Shown here: positions 45,350 to 53,072 of the stretch, one piece after another
Layout of the letters: every line of letters starts with the position of its first letter
Position numbering within the stretch: position 1 is the first letter of the stretch
NCBI GenBank assembly: GCA_035512775.1
Contig: DATKDI010000081.1
Coordinates: 1 to 64,000 of the forward strand
Direction: 5' to 3'
Source: JAJNBA01 sp035512775
Lineage (GTDB): Bacteria > Actinomycetota > UBA4738 > HRBIN12
Length of the DNA stretch: 64,000 bases
Translations under genes and position numbers: made by a program
The notes under the pieces: generated by a model
Seen by the model: the letters and a program-made list of their open reading frames with translations, nothing else
The model's database searches: none
Told to the model about the DNA's origin: nothing

Positions 45350-46258
45350 GTGGGATGGCTCGTCGGCACGCGGAACGGGCTGTTCGGGCAGGGCGGAGAC
45401 CATTGGCTCGACGGTCGCGAGATCACGGCGTCGGTGCCCGACGCGGATGGGTGGTGGGCGCTGGCGGACGGCCGCGACGTGATCCGGTTCCAGGGTGGCG
45501 CCGTGGAGGCGATCGCATCGATCGAGGAGGAGCTGGGCCGGTGCATGCTTCCGGTGGATGGCGGCGTGCTCGTCGGCACGGCGAACGCCCGGATTGCCTT
45601 CGCGCGTTCGGGGTCGATCGAGATGCTCACGTCGTTCGACGGTGCGAAGGGTCGCGACCGCTGGTACACGCCGTGGGGTGGTCCTCCCGACACCCGGTCG
45701 CTGTCTGCCGCTCCCGACGGCGCTCTGTTCGCCAACGTGCATGTCGGCGGGATCCTTCGCGCGCGTGACCCTCATGACACGTGGGAGCCGACCATCGACA
45801 TCGATGCCGACGTGCACCAGGTCCTCGCGGACCCGATCAGGGCGGGGCACGTCGTCGCGGCGACGGCCCTCGGGCTGGCCGAGTCCCTCGACGGTGGCGA
45901 CACCTGGCGGTTCATCACCGACGGTCTCCACGCGGCGTACGCGCGAGCGGTGGCGCTGGACGGCGAGGAGCTGTTCTTGAGCGCATCCGTCGGGCCTCGA
46001 GGCGGCCGGGCGGCCGTCTACCGTCTTCCGCCCGGGGAGATGGCGTTCGTCAGATCCACCGGCGGCCTCCCGGATCGGTTCGGCCAGAACATCGACAGCC
46101 ACTGCCTCGCGGCCGGGGGCGGCACGGTCATATTCGGCGCCGAAGGCGGCAGGCTGTTCGTCTCCGAGGATGGCGGCGCGTCGTGGCGCGACGCAGGCAC
46201 CACCTATCCGGAGATCACATGCGTCGCGGTGGCGGACTCCGAAGGACCTGGGCCGTAG
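45350..46258 (+). CDS. Beta-propeller protein (sialidase/BNR-like repeats)
   Basis: 302 aa; GTG at 45350. Repeated blade segments are visible: LVGTRNGLFG, VLVGTANARIAF, LFANVHVGGIL, VVAATALGLAESLDGGDTWRF and FGAEGGRLFVSEDGGASWRD; the S-x-D-G-G-x-[TS]-W elements are Asp-box/BNR motifs. No signal peptide, so cytoplasmic. Function unknown; homologous propellers range from hydrolases to scaffolds. Divergent from the HpaG-like gene through a shared promoter element, and its stop codon TAG begins the -10 box of the next gene. Confidence 0.8.
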   Translation: MGWLVGTRNGLFGQGGDHWLDGREITASVPDADGWWALADGRDVIRFQGGAVEAIASIEEELGRCMLPVDGGVLVGTANARIAFARSGSIEMLTSFDGAKGRDRWYTPWGGPPDTRSLSAAPDGALFANVHVGGILRARDPHDTWEPTIDIDADVHQVLADPIRAGHVVAATALGLAESLDGGDTWRFITDGLHAAYARAVALDGEELFLSASVGPRGGRAAVYRLPPGEMAFVRSTGGLPDRFGQNIDSHCLAAGGGTVIFGAEGGRLFVSEDGGASWRDAGTTYPEITCVAVADSEGPGP

Positions 46259-46261
46259 ACT
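46256..46261 (+). promoter_or_regulatory. -10 box of the acetoacetate-decarboxylase-like gene (leaderless)
   Basis: TAGACT whose first three bases are the stop codon of the beta-propeller gene. The GTG at 46270 follows after 8 nt. Confidence 0.55.
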
Positions 46262-46269
46262 CCGCGTCC

Positions 46270-47058
46270 GTGGCCGAGCTGAAGGGGTTCTTCCCGCCGC
46301 GTTCACCCGAAGGCAAGGCGTCGCTCGTGCCCGCGCCGCCCTGGCATTACTCGGGCGACGTCCTCACGATCGAATACCGGACGGATCCCGGTCGGGTCGC
46401 CGCGCTTCTTCCGCAAGGCGTCGAGCCGGCCGACGAGGATCCCGGAGCCGTCGCGGTCATCTGGGCGGACTGGCAGTCGTGCAGCGACTCGGGCGAGGAG
46501 CTGTTGGACCCCGTCCGCTCCCAGTACAAGGAATGCTTCGTCGTCGTCCGGTGCCGGTACGAGGGCGAGACGTACTCGCGCTGCGTCTACATCTGGGTCG
46601 ACAAGGACTTCGCGCTCGCCCGCGGCTGGTACCAGGGCTATCCGAAGAAGCTCGGCTCGATCTGGATGACGCGTCCGGTGACCGTGGGGCGCGCCGGGCC
46701 TCGGCTCGGCGCCGGGGGAGCCTTCGGCGCCACGCTTGCGGCGAACGACCGGCGCCTCGCCGAAGCCCGCTTGACGCTGACCGGCGAGTCGGAGTCGGGT
46801 GGCTTCGTGAACGCCCTGCCGATGCTGCACTCCCGCTGGATGCCCTCGATCGAGAAGGACAGCGGGGATTCGATGGCCGAGCTCGTGACGATGGGGTCCC
46901 GCGACGTGGAGGTCGGCCCGGCCTACACCGGCGACGCCGAGATCCGGCTCTTCGAAGCGCCGCGGGAGGAGCTCGCCGCCTTGGAGCCCCGCGAGACGAT
47001 CGCCGGCTACTGGCGTCAGGTCGGCGCGACCTTCGACGGCGGCACCAGGCTCGGCTAG
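46270..47058 (+). CDS. Acetoacetate-decarboxylase-family protein
   Basis: 262 aa; GTG at 46270. The ADC fold is suggested by PPWHYSGDVLTIEYRTDP, AVIWADWQSCSDSG, QYKECFVVVRCRYEG and GYPKKLGS, whose adjacent lysines correspond to the Schiff-base lysine pair of acetoacetate decarboxylase. Family members act on various beta-keto acids or as aldolase-dehydratases. A downstream role in the aromatic pathway is inferred from position between two FAH-family genes. The next gene starts at the base after its stop. Confidence 0.75.
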   Translation: MAELKGFFPPRSPEGKASLVPAPPWHYSGDVLTIEYRTDPGRVAALLPQGVEPADEDPGAVAVIWADWQSCSDSGEELLDPVRSQYKECFVVVRCRYEGETYSRCVYIWVDKDFALARGWYQGYPKKLGSIWMTRPVTVGRAGPRLGAGGAFGATLAANDRRLAEARLTLTGESESGGFVNALPMLHSRWMPSIEKDSGDSMAELVTMGSRDVEVGPAYTGDAEIRLFEAPREELAALEPRETIAGYWRQVGATFDGGTRLG

Positions 47059-47820
47059 ATGCGCCTCGTCCGATTCCGGCACGGCGATCGCATCGCGACC
47101 GGCGCGATCGAGCCGGGCTCCGACGACATCAAGATCCTCCGCGGCACGTTCTTCGAGGATCCTCTCCCGTCGGGCGAGACGGTCGCGCTCGGCGATGTCC
47201 TTCTCCTCGCACCGGTGCTTCCTTCCAAGCTCGTCTGCGTGGGAAGGAACTACGTCGCGCACGCCGAGGAATGGGGTCTCACCGTGCCCGAGGAGCCGCT
47301 GCTGTTCCTCAAGCCCTCAACGGCGGTGATCGGGCCCGGCGATCCGATCAAGCTGCTCCCCATCAGCAAGCGGGTCGACTACGAGGGCGAGCTCGGGGTC
47401 GTGATCGGCCGTCTGGCCCGCGGTGTCCGCGCGGAGGACGCCTACAAGTTCATCCTCGGATATACATGCGGAAACGACGTCACGCTCCGGGACCTGCAGA
47501 AGACCGACGACCAGTGGGCGCGCGCGAAGGGCTTCGACGGGTCGGCGCCTCTCGGCCCCTGGATCGAGACCGACCTTGATCCGAACGATGTGATCGTCCG
47601 CACGAGCCTGAACGGAGAGATCCGCCAGCAGGCATCGACCGCCGAGATGGTCTTCGGTGTGGCGACGCTGATCGAATACATCACGGTGTTCATGACGCTG
47701 CTCCCCGGCGACGTGGTGCTCACGGGTACGCCGGAGGGCGTGGGCAAGCTCACCGACGGAGACGTCGTGGAGGTCGAGGTCGAGGGTGTCGGCGTGTTGC
47801 GGAACGAGGTGCGCGGGTGA
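47059..47820 (+). CDS. Fumarylacetoacetate-hydrolase-family protein (DUF2437-FAH type)
   Basis: 253 aa. A short N-terminal Rv2993c-like domain (LVRFRHGDRIATGAIE) is followed by the FAH core: CVGRNYVAHAEEWG, DYEGELGVVIGR, GYTCGNDVTLRDLQ, KGFDGSAPLGPWI and TGTPEGVGKLTDGD. Actinobacteria commonly carry this gene directly upstream of gltX, as with Rv2993c in M. tuberculosis. Annotated elsewhere as 2-hydroxyhepta-2,4-diene-1,7-dioate isomerase, but a general acylpyruvase role is equally possible. Its stop overlaps the gltX GTG. Confidence 0.88.
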   Translation: MRLVRFRHGDRIATGAIEPGSDDIKILRGTFFEDPLPSGETVALGDVLLLAPVLPSKLVCVGRNYVAHAEEWGLTVPEEPLLFLKPSTAVIGPGDPIKLLPISKRVDYEGELGVVIGRLARGVRAEDAYKFILGYTCGNDVTLRDLQKTDDQWARAKGFDGSAPLGPWIETDLDPNDVIVRTSLNGEIRQQASTAEMVFGVATLIEYITVFMTLLPGDVVLTGTPEGVGKLTDGDVVEVEVEGVGVLRNEVRG

Positions 47821-49238
47821 CGGTCCGATGCCGATTCGCACCCGCCCCCTCGGGGTCGATCCATGTGGGGAACGCGAGGAGCGCGCTGTTCTCGTGGCTC
47901 TTCGCCCGTCATCACGACGGTGTCTTCACCCTCCGGATCGAAGATACGGACGCGAGCCGCGTCACCGAAGAGGCCTCTCAAGGCGTGCTCGACGATCTTC
48001 GCTGGCTCGGCCTCGATTGGGACGAGGGCCCCGATGTCGGCGGGCCGAACGGGCCGTACCGGCAATCCGAGCGACTGGACACCTACCGGCAGATGTCCGA
48101 ACGGCTTCTCGAGGCAGGCCATGCCTACCGGTGCTTCTGCACGCCGGAGGAGCTCGACGAGCGCCGGAAGGCGGCGCTCGCCCGGGGCGAGCCGCCCGGA
48201 TACGACGGCCGCTGCCGGAACCTCACCGACGAGGAGCGCGCGGCGTTCGAATCGGAGGGCCGGTCGTTCGCGATCCGATTCCACATGCCCGAACGGGAGT
48301 GGGTGATCGAGGATCTGGTGAAGGGCGAGGTCCGTTGGGGGCCTCGCGACCTCGGCGACTTCGTGATCGTGCGTTCGGACGGCACGCCCGTGTTCCTGCT
48401 GGCGGTCGCGGTCGACGACATGCTGATGGAGGTCACCCACGTGGTTCGAGGCGACGATCTCCTCGCGAGCGCGCCTCGCAACGCGGCGGTGATCGAGGCG
48501 CTCGGGGGGACGCCGCCCGCCTACGCGCATCTGCCGCAGGTGCTGGGCCCGGATTCCAAGCCGCTGTCGAAGCGCCACGGTGCGACGAGCGTCGCTGCTT
48601 TCCGGGAACAGGGATCCCTCCCGGAGGCGCTGGTGAACTACCTCGCGCTCCTCGGATGGGCGAAGGACGACCACACCACGTTCCTTTCTCGAGTCGAGCT
48701 GATCGAGGCCTTCGACTTGTCGCACGTCTCACGCAACCCTGCGGTCTTCGACACACAGAAGCTCGAGTGGATGAACAACCACTACATCCAGTCGTTGGAT
48801 GAGGACGACCTCGCGGCCCGATGCGTCCCGTTCCTCACGTCGGAGGGTCTGTCCGTTGACCCCTTGCTGCTCCGCCGGGCCATCCCCATCATCCGGGAAC
48901 GCATGAAGACCCTCACCGAGGCGCCCGTGCTGCTCCGCTTCCTGTTCACCGACGACGTCGTGCCGAACGAGAAGGCCTCGGCGCTGATCGCGAAGGCTCC
49001 TGAGGGATATCTCAAGGCGACGGCCGATGCGCTCGATGCCTTGGGGACATGGGATACCGAGCACATCCAGGCGGTTCTGGACGGACTGGCGTCGGAGGCG
49101 GGACTGAGCCGGACGAAGGGCTGGCAGCCTATCCGCGCCGCCGTGACGGCATCGAACGTGTCGCCGCCCCTGCCGGAGTCGCTCGCCCTGTTGGGCAAGG
49201 AGCGCACGGTGGCACGGCTCCGCGCCGCCGCCGCGTGA
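47817..49238 (+). CDS. gltX: Glutamyl-tRNA synthetase
   Basis: 473 aa, usual length. It charges tRNA-Glu and, given the GatCAB genes here, probably also tRNA-Gln with Glu. HIGH-like motif in PSGSIHVGNARSA, LRIEDTDASR, and KMSKS-like LSKRHG (Leu250-Gly255). GTG at 47817 overlaps the upstream stop. The cognate tRNA-Glu(CTC) gene lies 13 kb downstream, now separated by inserted DNA. Confidence 0.97.
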   Translation: MTVRCRFAPAPSGSIHVGNARSALFSWLFARHHDGVFTLRIEDTDASRVTEEASQGVLDDLRWLGLDWDEGPDVGGPNGPYRQSERLDTYRQMSERLLEAGHAYRCFCTPEELDERRKAALARGEPPGYDGRCRNLTDEERAAFESEGRSFAIRFHMPEREWVIEDLVKGEVRWGPRDLGDFVIVRSDGTPVFLLAVAVDDMLMEVTHVVRGDDLLASAPRNAAVIEALGGTPPAYAHLPQVLGPDSKPLSKRHGATSVAAFREQGSLPEALVNYLALLGWAKDDHTTFLSRVELIEAFDLSHVSRNPAVFDTQKLEWMNNHYIQSLDEDDLAARCVPFLTSEGLSVDPLLLRRAIPIIRERMKTLTEAPVLLRFLFTDDVVPNEKASALIAKAPEGYLKATADALDALGTWDTEHIQAVLDGLASEAGLSRTKGWQPIRAAVTASNVSPPLPESLALLGKERTVARLRAAAA

Positions 49239-50008
49239 CCGTCGCAGCGCTCCTGCTCGTCTCCGCCCTCGCCGCCACGCCCGCTCCGTTCATGGCGCGA
49301 CCCGTCCACGCTTCCCCGATCCACGGCGCCCCGACGAACCGCGCCGCGTCGGTCGCGGCGACCGTGCCTCGCACACCCGACGTCGCCTCTCTTCGGCCGC
49401 GGATCCTGTGGAAGCCGATCCCGTACGGCGAGCGCCGCCGCAACCAGATGGCCGCGTACTCGAGTCGTCACTACGGTCAGTGGACGTGGCGGCTGCGAGC
49501 CCCCGTCGCCGTCGTCCAGCACTACACGACCGGCACCACGTGGCAGGGTGCGTGGAACACCTTCGCCGCGAACTCACCCCACCTGGGCGAGTATCCGGGC
49601 ACGTGCACCCACTTCATCGTCCACACCGACGGCCGGATCTTCCAGCTCGTGCCGCTCTGGATCCGTTGCCGACACGTGATCGGGATGAACCACCTCTCGA
49701 TCGGGATCGAGCACGTCGGCCGCTCCGACGCCGAGGTCATCCGGAACGCGCGCCAGATGAACGCGTCCTTGAAGCTCACGCTCTGGCTCGTGGCGAAGTT
49801 CCAGATCCAGAATCGGAACGTGATCGGGCACGGCGAGAGCCTCCAGAGCCCGCTGCGGTACGAGCGATACGCCGCCTGGAAGTGCAGGTCGCACACCGAC
49901 ATGGCTCGACCCGCGATGAGGACCTATCGGGGATGGCTGCGGGATCGGTCCCGTGTCGCCGGGGTGCCCATCGGCCCGGCACCGGAATGGGTCGACATCG
50001 GCTGCTGA
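49235..50008 (+). CDS. Secreted N-acetylmuramoyl-L-alanine amidase (Amidase_2 / PGRP fold)
   Basis: 257 aa; start GTG at 49235 overlaps the gltX stop. Signal sequence VAALLLVSALAATPAPFMA. The Amidase_2 fold shows zinc ligands and catalytic residues in VVQHYTTG, THFIVHTDGRIFQLVP, NHLSIGIEHVG and NVIGHGES, with C-terminal KCRSHTDM. It would cut the amide between MurNAc and the peptide in peptidoglycan remodelling. The Cys near the C-terminus and in the active region may form a disulfide. Confidence 0.88.
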   Translation: MTVAALLLVSALAATPAPFMARPVHASPIHGAPTNRAASVAATVPRTPDVASLRPRILWKPIPYGERRRNQMAAYSSRHYGQWTWRLRAPVAVVQHYTTGTTWQGAWNTFAANSPHLGEYPGTCTHFIVHTDGRIFQLVPLWIRCRHVIGMNHLSIGIEHVGRSDAEVIRNARQMNASLKLTLWLVAKFQIQNRNVIGHGESLQSPLRYERYAAWKCRSHTDMARPAMRTYRGWLRDRSRVAGVPIGPAPEWVDIGC

Positions 50009-50046
50009 TCCGGAGAGATGGCTTCCCTCGACGAGGGCCCCTGGTC

Positions 50047-50052
50047 TAGGAT
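50047..50052 (+). promoter_or_regulatory. -10 box of the small Cys/His-rich gene
   Basis: TAGGAT, about 20 nt before the GTG at 50072, which has AGGAGG at 7-nt spacing. Confidence 0.4.
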
Positions 50053-50071
50053 TGGGTTCCAGGAGGCGCCC

Positions 50072-50293
50072 GTGTCGAAGGTCCTGAACCTGCCCGAGCG
50101 CCAGGACGCCGAGGGATCCTGGCACATGGTCCTGAAGGACGTGTGCGGTTGGTGTGGATGCGGATATCTCGTCGCCGAGGACGACCACGACCTCGTCTGG
50201 GAGCCGGGCCGCCACCACGACAAGCACTGCTCCGACGACGAATGCGAGTGCCACACCCGTGCTCGCGTCGGGCGGCGACACGACGAATGGTGA
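50072..50293 (+). CDS. Small Cys/His-rich, probably zinc-binding protein
   Basis: 73 aa; GTG at 50072 with AGGAGG upstream. Cysteines and histidines cluster as CGWCGCGY, RHHDKHC and DECECH, enough for one or two metal sites. Otherwise acidic. No family recognised. Likely soluble and cytoplasmic. Confidence 0.65.
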   Translation: MSKVLNLPERQDAEGSWHMVLKDVCGWCGCGYLVAEDDHDLVWEPGRHHDKHCSDDECECHTRARVGRRHDEW

Positions 50294-50468
50294 GACGCGC
50301 GCGGCGCTGATCCCCCCCGACGACCTCCCTCAGATGCTTCGGAACTAGCCCGTATGGGCCATCCGGCCTTCCTACACGTATGTCTGCAAGAGCCGACGGA
50401 AGCCAGATGTGCGCTTCGGCCATGAGGCCTACTGTCGGAGCACGACTCCCATGGACGGAGGAGCTCGG

Positions 50469-50768
50469 ATGGTTGGTGAAGACGGATCGGTCACGATCGA
50501 GGTCGCGGCTGAACTGATGAACATCGAGGTGCGAGCGATCAGGGAATGGTCGGCGATCGGGTCCCTGCAGATCGAACGACGAGGAGACTCGGAGGTCGTG
50601 CACCTCGGTCAGGTGAAGGCGCTGGCTCGCTCGCCGATCGGGCCGGACGGAGGCGTGGAGACGCACCCGGGAGCTCTCCGTGAGCTCCTCCGTGAAACCA
50701 CGGTGGACACGCAGAGCCTCGCCGGACTGCAGGAGCTCGCTCGTGAACGGAGCACGGCCGGCGACTGA
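50469..50768 (+). CDS. Small helix-turn-helix protein (MerR/excisionase-like)
   Basis: 99 aa; the ATG at 50469 with GGAGG at 7-nt spacing was preferred to ATGs further upstream. VTIEVAAELMNIEVRAIREWSAIGSLQIERRGDSE has the MerR/HTH_17 pattern: two helices, a W-x-x-x-G turn and a wing. A C-terminal helical part (LRELLRETTVDTQSLAGLQEL) may be a dimerisation helix. DNA-binding target unknown. Confidence 0.65.
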   Translation: MVGEDGSVTIEVAAELMNIEVRAIREWSAIGSLQIERRGDSEVVHLGQVKALARSPIGPDGGVETHPGALRELLRETTVDTQSLAGLQELARERSTAGD

Positions 50769-50862
50769 CCCCTGTCGCGTCGCTCCATCGGCAGGATCGA
50801 CGAACCTTGCACACCAGTCTGTGAAGCGTCGGCCTGTCGGGTGAGTGCCTTGCGCGAGGGGC

Positions 50863-50868
50863 TAGACT
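50863..50868 (+). promoter_or_regulatory. -10 box (leaderless) of the 86-aa gene
   Basis: TAGACT followed by 8 nt and the ATG at 50877. Confidence 0.5.
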
Positions 50869-50876
50869 CGCGCGCG

Positions 50877-51137
50877 ATGACTGGGGATCCGATGGACGAC
50901 GCCTCCGATCGGTTGTTGAAGGTCATCGAGGAGTTCGAGCGTGTTGCCGAGTCGGCGACCCCCGATGAGGCTGCGGCTTCGTTCGACGAGCCCACGCTGC
51001 AGGTCTTCTGGCAGAGCTGGCCGCACGCGAGCTCCTGGGCGGGCGCCCTCTGGCGTCGTCTCAACGAGAACCTCGCAGACGCCGCGATACCGGAAGACCG
51101 GTCCGATTTCCACGAAGTCGGTGGCGAGGGCGGCTGA
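50877..51137 (+). CDS. Small acidic hypothetical protein
   Basis: 86 aa; ATG at 50877, 8 nt after a -10 box. Acidic, with an N-terminal helical stretch (DDASDRLLKVIEEFERVAE) and a Trp-rich segment (VFWQSWPHASSWAGALWRRLNE). No family recognised. It is followed after 20 bp by the CBS-domain gene. Confidence 0.6.
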   Translation: MTGDPMDDASDRLLKVIEEFERVAESATPDEAAASFDEPTLQVFWQSWPHASSWAGALWRRLNENLADAAIPEDRSDFHEVGGEGG

Positions 51138-51157
51138 GAGGGGATCGAGGGCTACAC

Positions 51158-51541
51158 ATGGCCATCCTGAAGGAGATCATGACCGGTCAGGTGTTCACGA
51201 CCACGAGTGACACCTCGGTCGCAGAGGTGGCCTCCAGCATGCTGAAAGGGCGGTTCGGATCCGCCGTCGTGATGGAGGGTTCGTGGTTGAGCGGCATCTT
51301 CACCGAACGCGACGTGCTCCGCGCGGCGGCGTCGGGATCCGATCTGACCTCCTCGGCCGTCTCGGAATGGATGACCAGCGACCCTGTGACCGCGGACGCG
51401 GACATGGATGCGGACGAAGCCACCGAGGTCATGATGAGCCGTGGCTTCCGGCACCTGCCGGTCGTGGAGGGGAAGACCCTCATCGGGATCGTGAGCCTTC
51501 GCGACATCCTGCGAACGCGGATCCGGCGCCCGCAGCCCTAG
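51158..51541 (+). CDS. CBS-domain pair protein
   Basis: 127 aa made of two CBS motifs (about 8-62 and 70-125): TTTSDTSVAEVASSML, SAVVMEGSWLSGIFTERDVL, then DADMDADEATEVMMSRGFRHLPVVEG and LIGIVSLRDIL. Stand-alone CBS pairs bind adenine nucleotides and serve as energy sensors. No catalytic domain attached. AGGGGATCGAGG lies upstream of the ATG. Confidence 0.9.
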   Translation: MAILKEIMTGQVFTTTSDTSVAEVASSMLKGRFGSAVVMEGSWLSGIFTERDVLRAAASGSDLTSSAVSEWMTSDPVTADADMDADEATEVMMSRGFRHLPVVEGKTLIGIVSLRDILRTRIRRPQP

Positions 51542-51578
51542 GACTCGAGAACCCGCACCGACGTTGGGGAACCGCCCG

Positions 51579-52265
51579 CTACTTCCAGGCGTGGAGGATC
51601 AGACGACCTTCCTCGATCAGCTCCGGATGCTTGCGCTCGATCCGCCGGAAGCCGACGTCGCGGAGCATCGCCTCCACGGCCGGGGGGTTCGCCCCCCACC
51701 AGTTCGTCGGGTCATCGTTCAGCTCGGTTCCCGGATAGAAGAGCATGACTGGGTCGGGGTCTTCGACCTTCGCCGTGTGCGAGTCGAAGATCAGTTGATC
51801 GCCCGTCACGCTTGCGACGCGCTCGAGCGCGAGCAGCGGATGTCGGAGGTGGTACAGCACGCCGACGAACAGCACCAGATCGAACGTTCCGACCTTTTCG
51901 GGCGAGAGGTCCATCACGTCGATCTCGAGGTCGTCGGCCCGCGAACCGAGGATCCGGCTCGCCGTGAGGAAGCCCTCCTTCGTTCCCCAGCCCTCCCCAC
52001 TCCAGCAATAGGAGTCGGTGGCGAGGACGCGGCTGGCGCCCCGCCTCTCGGCTTCGAACGTGAAGACCCCGTCCCAGGCCCCGATGTCCAGCACGCTCTT
52101 GCCGGAGAGGTCCGAAGGCAGCTCGAGCGGGGCCATCCGGCTCGGCGTGTCGTCGACGCCGGGCGTGACGATGCCGTCCCCAAGATCGATCCGGTGGTAC
52201 CAGTTGACGTCGGCGATCTCCGCCTTGACCTTCTCGATGTCCTGGAAGCCACTACTTCGGTTCAT
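51579..52265 (-). CDS. CmoB-like (DUF1698) SAM-dependent methyltransferase
   Basis: 228 aa. WYHRIDLGDGIVTPG and SVLDIGAWDGVFTFEAERRGA (motif I), followed by DLVLFVGVLYHLRHPLLALE, are characteristic of the CmoB/DUF1698 group; CmoB itself modifies tRNA wobble uridine, but relatives act on sugars and lipids. ATG at 52265 was preferred to one at 52313 because the latter overlaps a TAGGAT -10 box (52317-52312) whose transcript would start inside the longer frame. Confidence 0.8.
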   Translation of the reverse strand: MNRSSGFQDIEKVKAEIADVNWYHRIDLGDGIVTPGVDDTPSRMAPLELPSDLSGKSVLDIGAWDGVFTFEAERRGASRVLATDSYCWSGEGWGTKEGFLTASRILGSRADDLEIDVMDLSPEKVGTFDLVLFVGVLYHLRHPLLALERVASVTGDQLIFDSHTAKVEDPDPVMLFYPGTELNDDPTNWWGANPPAVEAMLRDVGFRRIERKHPELIEEGRLILHAWK

Positions 52266-52311
52266 CGCTTCGGCCCTCGTGCGATCCGCATCGACTCTCG
52301 ATCTCCGCTGC

Positions 52312-52317
52312 ATCCTA
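52312..52317 (-). promoter_or_regulatory. -10 box of the CmoB-like gene
   Basis: TAGGAT on the minus strand; predicted mRNA start near 52305, about 40 nt before the ATG at 52265. Confidence 0.4.
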
Positions 52318-52349
52318 GCGTTGTGCCGGAGGGCACATCGTCACGCCTG

Positions 52350-52394
52350 GTAGTCCCAACGGGATCTGAACCCATGTCTTCACCTTGAGAGGGT
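52350..52394 (+). repeat. Partial tRNA-Glu 3' end, outer attachment site
   Basis: 45 nt matching 62393-62437 of the tRNA-Glu gene with two mismatches, same orientation. It covers the anticodon arm, T arm and 3' end but lacks the 5' part, so it is not a functional tRNA. It marks the far end of DNA integrated at tRNA-Glu. Confidence 0.85.
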
Positions 52395-52718
52395 TCTCGG
52401 GGCCGGTTCCACTACCTGCGACGATGACCGAGCTCGTGCTGCCGACCTGCGGATTCCTTGCTCGATGGTTCCCATCGTTACTTGACGGGTCCCGGTCGTT
52501 CGCGGGACGAATGCGGGACGAATGAGCCGCCCGCCGCGTGTGGGCATCAGGTCGTGAAGCACAGGCGGCCACGAGGAGAGAGCGCGCTCAGGCCAGCCCC
52601 CCAAAGAAGAGTCAATCCGAGAGGTCGAGGCCGATTGGGTCCGGCCAGCGGCATGGCCCGAAGCAGGGCCAGGAGTCTGGTCGCCTCATATGGCCGCGTG
52701 AGCGCTTCTCCTGCACCC
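52395..52718. other. Gene-free left end of the 7.5-kb integrated unit
   Basis: No convincing gene. It contains a perfect tandem pair of the 11-mer GCGGGACGAAT (52502-52512, 52513-52523), 108 nt from the attachment core, proposed as integrase arm sites. Confidence 0.6.
52502..52523 (+). repeat. Tandem GCGGGACGAAT pair (candidate arm-type sites)
   Basis: Two adjacent perfect 11-bp copies. Pairs of GCGGGAT with near-identical spacing are found by the other two tRNA-Glu att copies (60092-60110 and 62304-62323), which argues for a recombination role. Confidence 0.6.
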
Positions 52719-53072
52719 ATGCAGCGAGCGCGGCACCTCCGAACCGAGCGCACCAGGCTCGGAGGAGGTGAGAGTGACCGAACCACCCTGGGGCTCGTTG
52801 CGGCCAGCTGGGGCGTGATCATGGCGTTATCGCCGGTCATGCAGATCCGCTGGATGATGCGCCTCAGATCCTCTCGTGACGTGTCGATCGGCTACCTGCT
52901 TGTCATCGTCGTGGGGTTCGCGATCTGGATCGCCTACGGGATCGTGATCCGCGATCCCGCGGTCGTTGGCCCCTACACCGTCGCGTTCATCGTGGGGCTG
53001 GGGACGATCGCGGTCGCCGTCCACTTGCGGAAGCTGCAGGAGCGCCGAGCCACGCACGCCAAGGTTCCATGA
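52719..53072 (+). CDS. SemiSWEET / PQ-loop membrane protein
   Basis: 117 aa. Three membrane helices: VAASWGVIMALSPVMQIRWM (with the Pro-x-x-Gln PQ-loop pair), VSIGYLLVIVVGFAIWIAYG and VGPYTVAFIVGLGTIAVAV, preceded by the R-S-S-R-D-V-S loop typical of SemiSWEETs, which dimerise to pass sugars. The ATG at 52719 gives about 30 extra N-terminal residues; a later CTG behind GGAGGAGG near 52787 is also possible. First gene of the integrated unit. Confidence 0.7.
   Translation: MQRARHLRTERTRLGGGESDRTTLGLVAASWGVIMALSPVMQIRWMMRLRSSRDVSIGYLLVIVVGFAIWIAYGIVIRDPAVVGPYTVAFIVGLGTIAVAVHLRKLQERRATHAKVP

Noticed and set aside
52350..52394. A second or third tRNA-Glu gene
   Set aside because: This copy and the one at 59944 lack the 5' acceptor and D arm, so they are attachment-site fragments, not tRNAs.
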